A stretch of DNA of 60,000 nucleotides from Hydractinia symbiolongicarpus (taxonomy: Eukaryota > Cnidaria > Hydrozoa > Anthoathecata > Hydractiniidae), in the NCBI RefSeq assembly GCF_029227915.1, contig NC_079883.1:2668001-2728000 (forward strand), in the 5' to 3' direction. The notes below the pieces were generated by a model. It was not told the origin of the DNA, did no database searches, and was given only the letters and a program-made list of their open reading frames with translations. Within the stretch, counting starts at the first letter, position 1. Every line of letters begins with the position of its first letter. Shown one piece after another: positions 33,804 to 45,814 of the stretch. The position numbers were made by a program, and so were the translations under genes.

Positions 33804-36800
33804 TCAATCAGGAACAGGAACTTCGTTATCAGGAAAAGCTAAACCAACAGCCTTTTGTATCGAATAAAAACAGGACTCTATAAAAAAGAGGTCGAAAATT
33901 ACACGTTTTACTGCAAATATGAGTATTAGCGGTATAATTTGAGGGATCCTCAGGATTTTTGAGTACCTAAGGCATACCACCTTAATAAAGACAGTGTTAA
34001 TATTAACGCTTAGTATAAACAATAATATAAACACTTACCAATGCAGCCTTTGCAAGAATTTGGTAGATATTGCAGAACATCGAGATGAACAAACAAGAGA
34101 TATGCTGGCAGCCCAGCTAATATCATAGCGAGTGCAATTGCGCTTCCTTTAGGTTTATCTGTGATTGGTATGACAGTGAGAAAGATGGAGAAGAGTATCA
34201 TAATAAACGGAATGGGTAAAAAAACCTAAAAAAATAATTGGTAGTGTAGAAATGACAACTTCTTTATATCAATTTACCCTATACAAACTATTAAATAAAA
34301 ATCTTTATAAGCAAGGATTCAATTTCGCAGATCGCTCTATCTTTTTTTTTTGCAGCGATTTAATTTCACGAGTAAATCCATTTTTTTATCTGGTATCAAA
34401 TTTATAGAATTCCGATTTGAAAGCTTTTTTTTCATTTTTTTATCCCAATGTTTTTCTTAAATCGTTTATAATATTCAAAACAACACATCAAAACAAAGTG
34501 GACTTGCTTTTTACGCACCTTAGGGTTAACACTATAAAAAGCCCTTCACATGGTTAAACTACAGGACTATTTAAAAAGTATTAACAGATTTAAGACAGCG
34601 AAAAATACACACTCGTATTAATAAATAAGTCAATAACATTAGTACAAACTCATTTCTTTCATACCTTGTAAGGTCTTTCCATGTCTTTTCGTTTGAAACG
34701 TAGGTATATTAACGCAACAAAACAAGCGCCATAGAAAAGCCAGGATGCAAAACTGAAAAAGTCAATCAGTGTTCCAAATTCAGCTGTGTCTGGGATCAAC
34801 ATAATAAGTGATATCAAGGCCTAAACATCCAAAAAAGGATAAGAAAAACTAGATATAGCACATAATCAAATGATAAGCCATCACTTTAAATGCAGAAACT
34901 TTCGCGGACAAGAACTTCGCAAACTTTAAATTTTGGGAATTAGCCACATTAAATTTTTTTTTGTAAAAACCTAAACTAAACGAACCGATGCTCTTGGAAC
35001 ATTTCGTGAATCGCCAACAGCTAAACCAAAAAAATTTTAAAGACTGCAACTCAAAATGTATCTTCTTATTATCAAAGCATAAAAATAATACTTAAATTCG
35101 ATGGAGTGGAACTTAGTCAAAATTCACGAAATTCACAAGATCTTCTGCAGTTAAGTATATAATACCACAGATTAACGGCTTTATTAACTGAATATAGTGT
35201 CAATATGGATTTACTATACGAAACTACAAAATAGGCAACGATGGACAATCTTGACTTTCCAGCACATCAAAATGAAAGTTATTCTATCGAGACAAACAAG
35301 TATCAAAAAACATACTAAAAATAACAGTGATGGTAAGGGTGTCTGTCTCTTAACATGGACCATCGACAATACTCTGGGCATGTGGCCGTTTCTTGCAGCA
35401 ACGTATACAAGCCTAAAAAAACACATAAGAACATACGCAGCATAAATATGACAAAAAAGGATTTAGTGCTGTGGTGGCACCCAACGGAAATCTTAGGGGG
35501 GTGGTTATGAAAAAGCAATTTACAGTCTTACCTACCACTACTGAAAGCTAACCCGTTCACAGCACCAAAACATGACAACCCAACTAGAATCGGAATAATA
35601 AACTTTCCAGCTCCTAAGTAAATATTACCAAGTTCCTGAAGTGGAAAATAAAATAGATATTGAATTCATGACAACAAATACTTTTCTAATGGCAGAGAAA
35701 AATTCTTCAAATTGGTTTAAAAATGACTATTTAATAGCAGGGAAAAATTCTTAAAATTTTAAAAAATGCCTATTTTAACTCAAAAATAATCATCCAGCTT
35801 TTGTCCAGGTCATTGAACAATTTCGTGTTACAGTTTACATAGATAATTCTTATTATCACATCCTTATTTTGTGCTTAGTTATGTTAGTTTTCCATCTGAC
35901 AAACAAAGGGTCCGAAGTTGTTTATTTTGAAATCTATCCATGCCAAATTGATGGAAAACAAGTTATACACATTTTTTAAAGATGAGGGATGCAAACTAAT
36001 AAAGAAAATGAAGGAGACAAACTACTTTTAAAGATGAGGGAAAACAAAGTTCTTTTAAAGATGAGGGAGACAAACTACTTTTGAAGATGAGGGAGACAAA
36101 CTACTTTTGAAGATGAAGGAGACAAACTACTTTTAAAGATGAGGAAAACAAAGTTCTTTTAAAGATGAGAGAGACAAACTACTTTTAAAAATAAAGGAGA
36201 CAAAGAGACAAATTACTTTTATAAAGTCAAATCAATATGTCATATTTAGTTTCTAGCTGATTATTTAAAAAAATCGTTTTCCCAGATTTACATCAATCAA
36301 TTATTGAATAATACAGTGATTCGTTAACTTTTTGTGACCAAATATATACCAACCAGAGCAACAGCAGGCGATTTCAGAATACCAGCCTTGCCAAGTACAC
36401 TAATATAAGCTATGTTACACAACACGTAACATCCAATAACCATTACCATTGATATAATTATTGCAATTGGCATATCTCTATGAAAATATATAATAGATGT
36501 TGACTAATAAAAATATTCAGACTAAAACTACCTTAATGGTACTAATTTTCGTAGTAAATATTCTTGGTGGTTGGTGAGTTTTTTGCGGAATAAATCTTTG
36601 CAAATGGTTAAAATCGAGTGTTTTTTTTTAAGATAGCAGTGAGTTACAAATCGAAATATTAAAAACAAAAGAACTTTTAGGTAACAACAACCATTTATTT
36701 ACTTGTTTTTAATGTTAAATCTATTTACTTGTTTAAAATGTTACAAAAATAAATTGAATATGTTGCGAGCTTCTCCATTGGTACCAGTTATGTCATTATC

Positions 36801-39800
36801 ATCACGTACTATAGCTGTGCCATCGTTGCACTCTCATTCTAATTCAACATCACTTACATCAGTTTTAAGAAAACTAAATACTTCACGGTAGAAATTACGG
36901 CCAAAAACAACGAAAATTAATATCAACGAAAATTGAGCTATCCATAAACAATGTATAGATGGTAAATTGTAATTACATAACTTACCTCCCTGGATTTTTC
37001 ATTTCTTCGGTTACATAATTTAAAGTGTTCCTAAAATAAACGGAAGTTCATATTATTAGTTATATGCACATGTATAACGTCAATAACATGTAATTATACT
37101 GACCAGAGGATTAAAAATAGTGATTCAACAAAATTATATTTTACCCTAAATAGCATGGGTTAACTTGCTAATTCTTTAAGAACAAAAATCCTACCTTACT
37201 TATGTATAATCCAAGATAGAAACAATAATTTAAAGTAAAGAACGTACCATCCATCATATGCCCAAAGTCCAGAATAAAATGCAAAGCTGATGTGTCGAAT
37301 ATCACTGGTAGTGTCGTTAAAAGAATTTTTAAAATTAGCAGTATTACCTATGATAAGAACACAAAAAATGTAAATCAAAAATATTTTATTAATATAGACA
37401 ACAATTAGTTTGTAACAATATAACTAAATTTTCCATCAAGTTTATCATACTATGTAGACTATAATACAAATGGTGGAACAAAACCGACATTTAGGACAAA
37501 CTTAGAGGCAATGCATTGTGTATATTTTCAAATGTTCAAATTCTTACTATTTCTTAACACCCACCCTAAACTCTTCTCCTTAATAACACTCCCCCTCCCC
37601 TGCAAATTGGCTAACAACATTTATTGCAAAAGTGGAAAAATGGCCTATTTTAGGCATGTGTGGTGGCATTTCAGGCCTGATGATGACGTCATTAAATTTT
37701 TTATCTGGAATCTGTTTCTGTTAAGACTTTTTACAAGCATGTCAATTCTTGGCATACTTGTGAAGTACACTTTATGCCCCTCCTGCATTATTAAAAGTTT
37801 GCTGTATGTTTCCATATTTACCTTTTCCGAGTTCGATGAATCCAATAACAATTAAAATCATAACACATGTCAACTTCGCATATGTAAACACATTTTGTAT
37901 AATAACAGCCCATCGGACGCTAACACAGTTTATGCTTGTAATTATGGCTAAATTAAAAAACACAAGAAATCTAAACTATTTTAATTATATAAATAATGCA
38001 GCTAATAACCATATATACATTTTTACAGGCTTTTTTTCAGTTTGCAAATATCACAGGTTACAAGAATAATTCAAAGTCAACACACTGAGTGATAAGCTTA
38101 TCACTATAAAGGCGTGAGTATACAAAAAAGGTGTGATATTTTAAAATGCTATTAATTCACCAGAACTTTATTTTAATACATCAATGTATATATTTTTGGA
38201 AAGCTTGTATGATTTCCTAAAAACTATTAAGAAAAAATTAAGTTTGAATGTTAAATATACACAAATAAAAAACAACTCCTCTCCTACAAATGAGATCCCA
38301 TTTACAAAACTACTAGGTTCTCATGTTTGCTGTTTGCTTTTTGGGATCACAAAACATTGTTCTAAAAACGATGCTTAAATTTTTTCTTAACATTTTTTAC
38401 TTTTGGAGATATTTAGTATTACATCTTTTTTCACAATTTTTAACCTCTGATTGCTGGAAAAGTCATCATAATTCAACTTCTATTCAAACTCACAAAATAA
38501 AAAAAAATCGTTTTTAGATCAAACATTCCTCTCCACGCTAGAGGTGCTCTACACCCCAGAGATTTTATAGTTTTGTAAAAGAGGTTTTAAATGTACAAAG
38601 TACTCTCTTAAAAAATGAACGTTGTGAAAAAAAGTTTAAAGTTTTTTACAGAATTCTTATACTTCTGCATAAATAATTGGTCACTATGGTAACGACACAG
38701 GTTTTTTAAACATCTTTTTATGCTGCACATGTTTGCTCACATTTGCCATCACACACAGTGAATATGGGTAAAACAAAAACAAATTGTAGAAACAAAAATC
38801 ACAAAAAACCTGATGACTTGAAAAAGTATATTCTTATGGGAGATGTTGTAGCAAAACTTTAAAAGAATCTTTCAACTACATACAAAAATCGTTATCATTA
38901 TAACCTTGAGTAGTAAAAATTAATACCCAAGATGATTATGTGTGAACTTGATCTTATCACAGCAAAAAACTGATTTATGACAAATTTTTTTATTTTTGGA
39001 AAATACCCCAACTTAAATACATTTTTTTCAAAAATATTTTTGCATGGTTAGAAAGATCAGATTTTTTCCTATCCAATCACTGTAAAAATTTTTTTTTGAA
39101 AAAAAAATGATTATTTTCCTATATACTCACGCCTTAAAGCTGAATGTAATTTTTCTGCATTAATTTTGCGCCGGTTTAATTTCATGCCTTGCATTTTTTA
39201 GGTGATAAATTAGCCTTTCATAAAATACAAAAAAATATGCATATCTGGAATTTAATAAAGATATACTGGCTAAAGAGGTTGATTTCTTATTCAATTAGGT
39301 AGGGAATTGTTGAAATACAAACGTGTCTATTTTTTTTACTGCTAGTTTACAACAGTTGGGCTACCAGACATAGGAGTGGAAGAACTGAAAAAAAAAGTAG
39401 GTTCTTGATTTTTTCGGTGATTACTTACATCTGCAAGATAAATCCTTACAAAAAATATTTTAAGGAGAAAATTTTAATAGATTTGCATAATAACAATTTC
39501 TTTATGCTTTCCGATTTGGTAAGTCAAATTGTCTTTTAGCAGTATGCTTTTAAGTCAAACTGTCTTCTAGCGTTAGGCTTTTAAGGCAACCTTTTTAATG
39601 GATAAAACTATTTCTTAGATAGCCATCACTATGCGATTCGGCACAGGTGTCTATCAGCAATGCTATTTGGGAAGTTTTTATAATCTACACAATGTAATCT
39701 TTTGCATTTTTGCTCTTACATTCTAAGGCAAATCTGCAAAGATGACTGATAGATATTTAGTACACCGTTAAGGTTTCTTAAATGTGTTTGTAGTATCTCC

Positions 39801-41472
39801 TGCAACTGTTCCTTCTTATTAAGTTTCTACCCTCCTGCACAAATTTTAATCACATATAAAATATTTAATTAGAAAATTAATCTCCAAAAGAAAAGTAGAG
39901 AAAAATTAAAAGTATTATATTTAAATCGATTTACCAATGCTAATCATACTTGAATGTCATCCTAAGTTTTAAAAAACTTTTAAGCAAAAGATGACAGATC
40001 AGTGAATACTCATAAAGCAAAAATTGTTTTGTCAATTTCCCTGTGAAACTTGGATTTTCACATTTCATGTGCAAGTTACACAACTATATCTTTTAAGTTT
40101 CATGAAAATCTGGGTTATTGAAAAAAAAAAATATTGCAAAACACCAGAAAAAGTTCTAGAAAAGGTTTTTAGCATAAAAATGACATTTCAAAGCATGAAT
40201 TGGATACTTTTGTGGCAGTTTACATACAGATTCTGCCACAAAGTCCATATATATATCTTAATTATTAAAGGAATTGCAGTTGATTAAAAACATTTCACCT
40301 TAAAGGCAAGAAAGTTGAGAATAATTACATGCAGAAGTGCCTATTTGTGTTTGGTGTTGTTGTTTATGAGATTATTTGCCACCCCATCTTTCCGCAAAAC
40401 AACAACCTTAAGACTAATATTTCACGGTAATAATTTTTGCAAGATTTATTATTTGCAACTTAGAAAAAGAAAATTGAGCCATATTATATAATAGATTTGC
40501 TGAGACAAAGGTTATTAAAATACTTTGTGGGAACTAAATTTCAGTGTCCAGGCAAATGTCAAAACATTCCTTCCATCCTCAATATCCCCAATTGGACTCA
40601 TCGTCTGAGCTTTTCAGCCATATTGTTGACACATAGATTCTTAATTGTTTGAAAAGAACATAATAAGACAATTTAAAACAGAAAAATTACATAAAATTGA
40701 CATCATCCATCCATTTCGAAGTTATTTTATAAGTTATAAGAAGTTATAAGTGCATTGTACTGGCTTCATTTATGTAAATTAAGCTATTGACATTGTGACG
40801 TTTAATTTGTCAATTAACATTTGCGACATTCATTTCAACTCCAAAGAAAAGGGACCCTTAACTTTACAACACAATATTACAAAAACAGTCCGAAACTCAA
40901 CATTAAATGCCAGTGTTTAAAAGCCAAAACAAAAGATAAAAAAAAATAGCTAGCTATAGCTAACTATAGTTACCGATGCAAAAAAATGCCAGCAATTTAA
41001 TAACCATAACAGGGACTTCTTGATCATCATTGTAAAATGGGCGAGCTACATACTCTGCAAAAATCATTGAAATAATAGCAGCAGCAGATGGACGAATGAC
41101 GAGAGTCCCAGTCCATGAAAAAAGAAATGCTGGTATAGGACCAAAGGCTTCAAAAAGATAAGCATATTCTGCCCCAGACTTTGGTATTGCAGTCCCCAAT
41201 TCAGCATAACATAGAGCTCCAAATAGAGCTATAATACCACATAATACCCAAACAACAAGTGATAAACCAAGAGATCCAGTGTATGTTAGAACTCCTTTTG
41301 GTGATAAAAATATTCCGCTACCAATAATGCTTCCAACTATTATTCCCACACCACCTAAAATTGTAACCGTCTTTTGTAATTGTATTCCTTCTATGGAAAC
41401 CCTACTAGGAGATACGACTTTAGGATCAGTAATGGAGTCAATCAATTCATGCTTCTCTGCTGCATCCATCAT
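33804..41472 (-). CDS. SLC7A9-like: SLC7-family amino acid transporter, b(0,+)AT-like, copy B (10 exons)
   Basis: Paralogue of copy A in the same orientation. Coding exons in transcript order: 40974-41472, 37822-37947, 37248-37347, 36986-37030, 36354-36477, 35532-35635, 35316-35412, 34665-34820, 34039-34225, 33804-33877. They total 1512 nt, 503 residues plus stop. Exons 2-10 have exactly the lengths and phases of copy A; exon 1 is one codon longer because the start is doubled (MMDAAEKHE). It keeps GSGIF in TM1, the [11 protein letters not shown] and EEMKNP motifs, and a [16 protein letters not shown] end before TM11. Loop 2 reads [10 protein letters not shown], again without the SLC3-bonding cysteine. 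The C-terminal tail ends in [13 protein letters not shown]. It should be a plasma-membrane amino acid exchanger. Substrate cannot be fixed from sequence. The head-to-tail arrangement and conserved intron positions show tandem duplication. Confidence 0.93.
34871..34980. repeat. Intron 7 repeat of SLC7 copy B, shared with copy A
   Basis: GATAAGCCATCACTTTAAAT then GCAGAAACTTTCGCGGAC and a closing TAGCCACATTAAAT. It aligns with 22099-22226 in the same intron of copy A. Confidence 0.6.
35985..36216 (+). repeat. Purine-rich minisatellite, about 28-30-bp units
   Basis: About eight units of the type GATGAGGGAGACAAACTACTTTTAAA, some with an AAAACAAAGTTC variant. It lies in intron 5 of SLC7 copy B (35636-36353). 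The transcript of the gene carries the complementary, pyrimidine-rich strand. No similar array is present in copy A intron 5. Confidence 0.88.
38109..39135 (+). mobile_element. 1.03-kb non-autonomous TIR element
   Basis: AAGGCGTGAGTATA at 38109-38122 is exactly inverted at 39122-39135. A partial inverted copy of the interior occupies about 1-700 of the window, showing it is mobile or dispersed. No transposase was found; the frames at 38184-38517 are partly shared with the other copy but show no recognisable domain. It sits in intron 1 of SLC7 copy B. Confidence 0.75.
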
Positions 41473-41548
41473 TATTTTTTTATTGCAGATAATAGTACAA
41501 AGTAAAGATAAAAATTCTAATAAGCCATTCTTCTTTCTTCTTGCCTGG

Positions 41549-41620
41549 CTTGCTTTCTCTTTTTGAATACTACACACTACTACATCTAATCTTGCTTTCT
41601 CTTTTTGAATACTACACACA
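41549..41620 (-). repeat. 42-bp-period direct duplication upstream of SLC7 copy B start
   Basis: CTTGCTTTCTCTTTTTGAAT and the following ACTACACAC occur at 41549-41578 and again at 41591-41620. The pair lies 77-148 bp upstream of the start codon, in the probable 5' UTR or promoter. Nothing like it was seen upstream of copy A, where a transposon end lies instead. Confidence 0.85.
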
Positions 41621-41897
41621 TGGAAAACAGAATGACTGAGCTACCATCTTTATTTACAAATTCTGAAAAACTGATTGGTTGTCTTCACGTTGCTAAACAA
41701 AGCATAGCAATATGGCACGTGATAAAAACATGAAAAATATAAGCAACAATCAAAAAAAGAAAGGGGTTAATTGTTATTTCGAACATCCTTCCTGCAAGTT
41801 ATCCATTATTTATTAAAATTATTTTAACCTGATGCAATAAAAACATAAATATTTAAAGTAATATTGGAAATCTTAACTTCTTAACTTCGCCAAAATT

Positions 41898-41926
41898 AGT
41901 AGTTAGTAGTAGTAGTAGTAGTAGTA
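41898..41926 (+). repeat. (AGT)n microsatellite
   Basis: About nine AGT units with one interruption. Confidence 0.9.
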
Positions 41927-41952
41927 TGTGTTCATAGTCAGTTTTACCTTTT

Positions 41953-42078
41953 TCATAGCTTATAAACTGTTTTTCTTTGAGAGAGATAACTACGAAACCA
42001 ATTGAATGATATGTTTCTGATACCATAAGATTCGAGTTTTTTTATTAGAATTTCGTGATCTACGGTGTCAAAGCCTTT
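41953..42078 (-). pseudogene. LINE reverse transcriptase fragment
   Basis: Minus-strand frame reads [15 protein letters not shown] then [19 protein letters not shown], the FDTVDH and WFRSYL region of CR1/L2/Jockey-type non-LTR reverse transcriptases. The usual KAF is KGF. It stops after about 42 codons with no catalytic YADD segment, so it is a small remnant. Confidence 0.75.
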
Positions 42079-44483
42079 TGATACATGACCCAACCCATCC
42101 GGGACGGGCGATACCAACATGATGTTCGTATCGCTGTCTCCGTGTGTCAAAAGATACAAGATACCCTGAGGTCAAGGTTGTCACTGACCATGGATGCACT
42201 GACCTAGCACAAACAGAACCATCGTCTGTTTTGACGAAGTAGGGCACGTTAAATATGTGTAAAAGTTTGCGTTTGGTTCATAAATATACGGAACTGTACA
42301 TTTTTATTAAAAATTGCTGGCAAAAACAAAACAGAAAAAAGTATATACATTTGGAAATTATAAATCAGCAAAACGCGAAAAAATTTTCATGCGAAGTAAT
42401 GAATGTTCTTCAATGCCCAAAAGTTTTTTCACCACGGAAAAAATCATATAATGGGGAAATCATAATGGTAGTGATTTTTTTCTTCTTTAATCATCAACAA
42501 CAATAACATTTGGTGTTTTTATTCTTACTTGGTGGGAACGAGATTGGAATACATATGCAATTTACCAAATAAATTAATTTCTTGGGTTTTGGCATGCGGC
42601 AACAGTTTTTCACTCATAAACGAACTTTATTTGAATTCGTAAACGTTTTTGCCGCAAAATATGACGATTTTTTGACCTCACGTAAGTTTCTGTCCCGTAA
42701 AAGTAGTTAAGCGGTAAAAATCCCTGAAAAAAGCGGGGGTGGTTACGCAGTTTTGAAAAAATGTTTTCAACAAAACAAAAACAATATGGCAACTTTGCAT
42801 TGGTATATTTACTTTTTTAACTGTTTTTATCTCAAAAAGCTCTAGGACGAGAATGCGCAACATACAGACGGGGCGGAAACTCTTACGTCAGCAGTAATCA
42901 ACTACGGACGATCTCTTTATTCTCAAAAAGCTTGACGAAATATTGCAATCGTGATAACAGAACACGCGATTATCAAATCAAGTGTTAAAATTAATGCTAA
43001 ACTTCAATGCAAAGTTTCATCATTTAAACCAACGATTTATTAAAATCGTTTAAAGCAACACTTGATAACTTCATCAAGTGTTAGCCTTGGCGCTTTGAAT
43101 TATCAAATTTTGAATACCCAGTTAAACACAAAATTTGCAAACGTACGATCCTTAAATTGTATATTCAGAAAGAGATAACATATTTTGTTTCAAATACCAA
43201 GCTTTATCCGGAGGAGAAATAAAAACTTGAATATCAAATCAAAAATACTTCGAACAAAATCAGTCTTTTAGCCGATAATTCCAAGCAAACCCACTTGCCT
43301 AAAAATATCCTGACTGTACTTCTTATGTCAGTTCTTAGATGTTTGCAACGCGTTCGTAAATGTAATGCTCTGAAGTGTTTTCTGTAACGCCAAGGAATGG
43401 GCGTAAAAAAGCACTATTTTTTTCCACCCCGAAAACGTTTTCTTGTCATGTGAACAGGAAGGGGAAATTATACAATGCTGAAACATTTCCCAGCGAACCG
43501 TGGAAATACTGTCCTATAAACAGCCATTAAGCGCGCAGTATCAAAAAAGGCTTGTCGATGCTTGATAAACAAATAAAAAGTACTTTAACAGAATGCATAG
43601 CAATCTTCTGGAAAGACGATTATTGTCAAGCTGAAAATTATTTAACCACGTGACAAGTCTGTGTATTCATCAATTGATGTCTTAAGACGATTGATATTTC
43701 ATCTGTATATGGTAAACACATCATTTTAATCTTTGAGAAACTCGCATGTGAAAATCGTGTGTTGAAATTAAAAGCATTCTCAAATTTAAAGATTTTATTT
43801 GATAAGTGCACAAGCGAAGTAACTTTTTTACAATCTTATTTCTGTTATGACTCTGTTTATAGAAAATTTTAGCCACCGTAGTGGAGTCACATGTCAGTGT
43901 GAATTGCACCGCCACGTTTGGATGACTGTATCTTGAGCACCCTCGTACCCAGGAATTTTGACTTTTTGATAAGAGAAATCTTGATAAAGATCGCAAAATG
44001 TTGTTAAAAAGTAAGTTATTTTATTTTCAAGATACAACCAGAAAACAAACATTAAACACAAGGGTAAGATAGCTTCGAAAAACGATTTTACTAATTCTAA
44101 CAAAACAGCAAAAAATCTCAGGATTTGAATTTTAACCAATCTGGAGGACCTAAGTTTTTAAATTTTCAGAAGTCGCCATGTTGTCCCACAAGTATCAAAA
44201 CAATCCGTCGGCCATGAAATACTGAACCAATATGGTATACTAAGCTGTATGTCAACTTGAAACAAGAAAATTTGAGAGAACTTTTTTTTTAATGAAACGA
44301 AAAAAAAAAAAGAAAAAAAGAAAATTTACAAATAAATATTTTTCCGTTTTGTGTTTAAGATGAAGCAGTTTGGTTTCCACGCTCTGGCTTTTTAATTTCT
44401 TGAATACGGTCGGGATTTTAAGTATAACACTTATTGTCCAAACAAAGTCATTTTTCAAAATACCTTCACATTAAGAGTGGGGA
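42079..44483. other. No supported gene
   Basis: AT-rich with short frames only. A 27-bp near-palindrome lies at 42108-42134 (outer 7-bp arms GCGATAC/GTATCGC perfect). The area around 43380-43500 carries GGGGAAA/CCACCCC words but no ORF. CCACGTGAC occurs at about 43647. Confidence 0.45.
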
Positions 44484-45814
44484 TTACTCTGTGATTCGAT
44501 TTCTTGGAATTGCGTTGTAACTGCTTTTCCGCCTTTTATACAGATCCTTTGGATGTGTGTTGATAAACAAGTACGAATAGATAGCAGAAACCAGGAAGAA
44601 AAACACAAAAAAAATCTTATAAAATATCAAAAACAAGATGCTTTTGGTAGATTCCGTTGTTTTGATTCTCCCCTCGTACTTTAAATACTTTACTCCAACG
44701 AATAAAAAGCATACATCCCAAAAAAAATTCAACAACATCACAATAACCCAACCAGCTGAACCATCTATCCGGTCGGAATGCGTGCTGGAACCGATCAAAA
44801 TGGCGGATATAATGACGGTCGGGGTGGTTTTATTGAAAATCATAACAGCAAGCATAAGTTTTGTGTTCGAATGCGGATTGTCCTTGAGAAATGCATACAT
44901 GGCTGTTATTATTGTGATGGCTACATCGAGCTACAAAAAAAAAATATAGCAGAAACTTTTATGACAACGGTCAAATATAATTGCGTCTATAATTTCTTTA
45001 CGGAGGGGAAATCGAGTATCATAACACCTCCAACATAATATAGTGGAAGTATCGGAGATCGAAACCATAAAGTAATTGAGAATGCCATTGCTAAGTAACA
45101 CACATTTTACAGGGACTTTAGATAGTGTACAGTTAACTTTTCTATATCCAAAATTCTAATCTGTGCTTAGGTCAGTACATCCAATTTTCCCCAAAATTAG
45201 GGACATTGCTGGGGTAGAGCGCATTGTGAAAAGTGGAGTTAGCTCATTGTAGACGTTGTTTACTTATAGCCGACCACCCTGCCAACGTAAAAACAATTTT
45301 TTAGCCTACAAACTGCAGAATACTGAAAATGTGATTCTGTTACGCCGTTAAGCGAAATAGTGACCAATCAGCAATTTCCATAAACATGAGGTCCAGGTTT
45401 GCAGAACATTCTAATTATTATTTAATGAGGTGAAAGAACAATGCATTCAATCTCGTCCCCAGGGCTCTTCTTTAATGATATTTTCAAACAAAGAAAAAGC
45501 AAACAAACTGCCCATTTAAATTTAAAACTCACAACTTTGTATTTGTTATAGAAAAACCTGAAGCCATAAGACATCGCTTAAAAACTTTTTTAATTTGATA
45601 TACAAATCGGAAATAAAAACTAATTTCTTCCTGTTTGTAAACTCCACATACAACTAAAACCTTTTTGTACTTTCACACCACACATAAACATAATCCTTTA
45701 TTTATTACTTACAATCGCCAACCAAGCAAATATTTTGACGAGTAGAACCAAGTAAGATTTTTTGCCAGACATTTGAATGTGTTGTCTTTCCTCGTTGTTA
45801 GAAGCTTCAAACAT
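44484..45814 (-). CDS. Unrecognised four-transmembrane protein (2 exons)
   Basis: Exon 1 is 45713-45814, starting MFEASNNEERQHIQ, and exon 2 is 44484-44930. The 782-bp intron has GTAAGT and TTTTTGTAG borders and is in phase 0. The protein has 182 residues. After a short polar N-terminus there are four hydrophobic segments: about 20-46 (spanning the splice), 58-84, 97-121 and 133-155. A basic C-terminal tail follows (PKDLYKRRKSSYNAIPRNR). The topology resembles small tetraspan proteins, but I see no tetraspanin CCG motif, claudin W-GLW-C-C motif or other family signature. The N- and C-termini are probably cytoplasmic. It lies between the SLC7 pair and ribokinase, with no evidence of a functional link. 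The exon model rests on splice signals and continuous hydrophobic sequence across the junction. Confidence 0.68.

Noticed and set aside
35985-36216. CRISPR-like array
   Set aside because: Units are contiguous, without unique spacers, and the genome is eukaryotic; this is a minisatellite.
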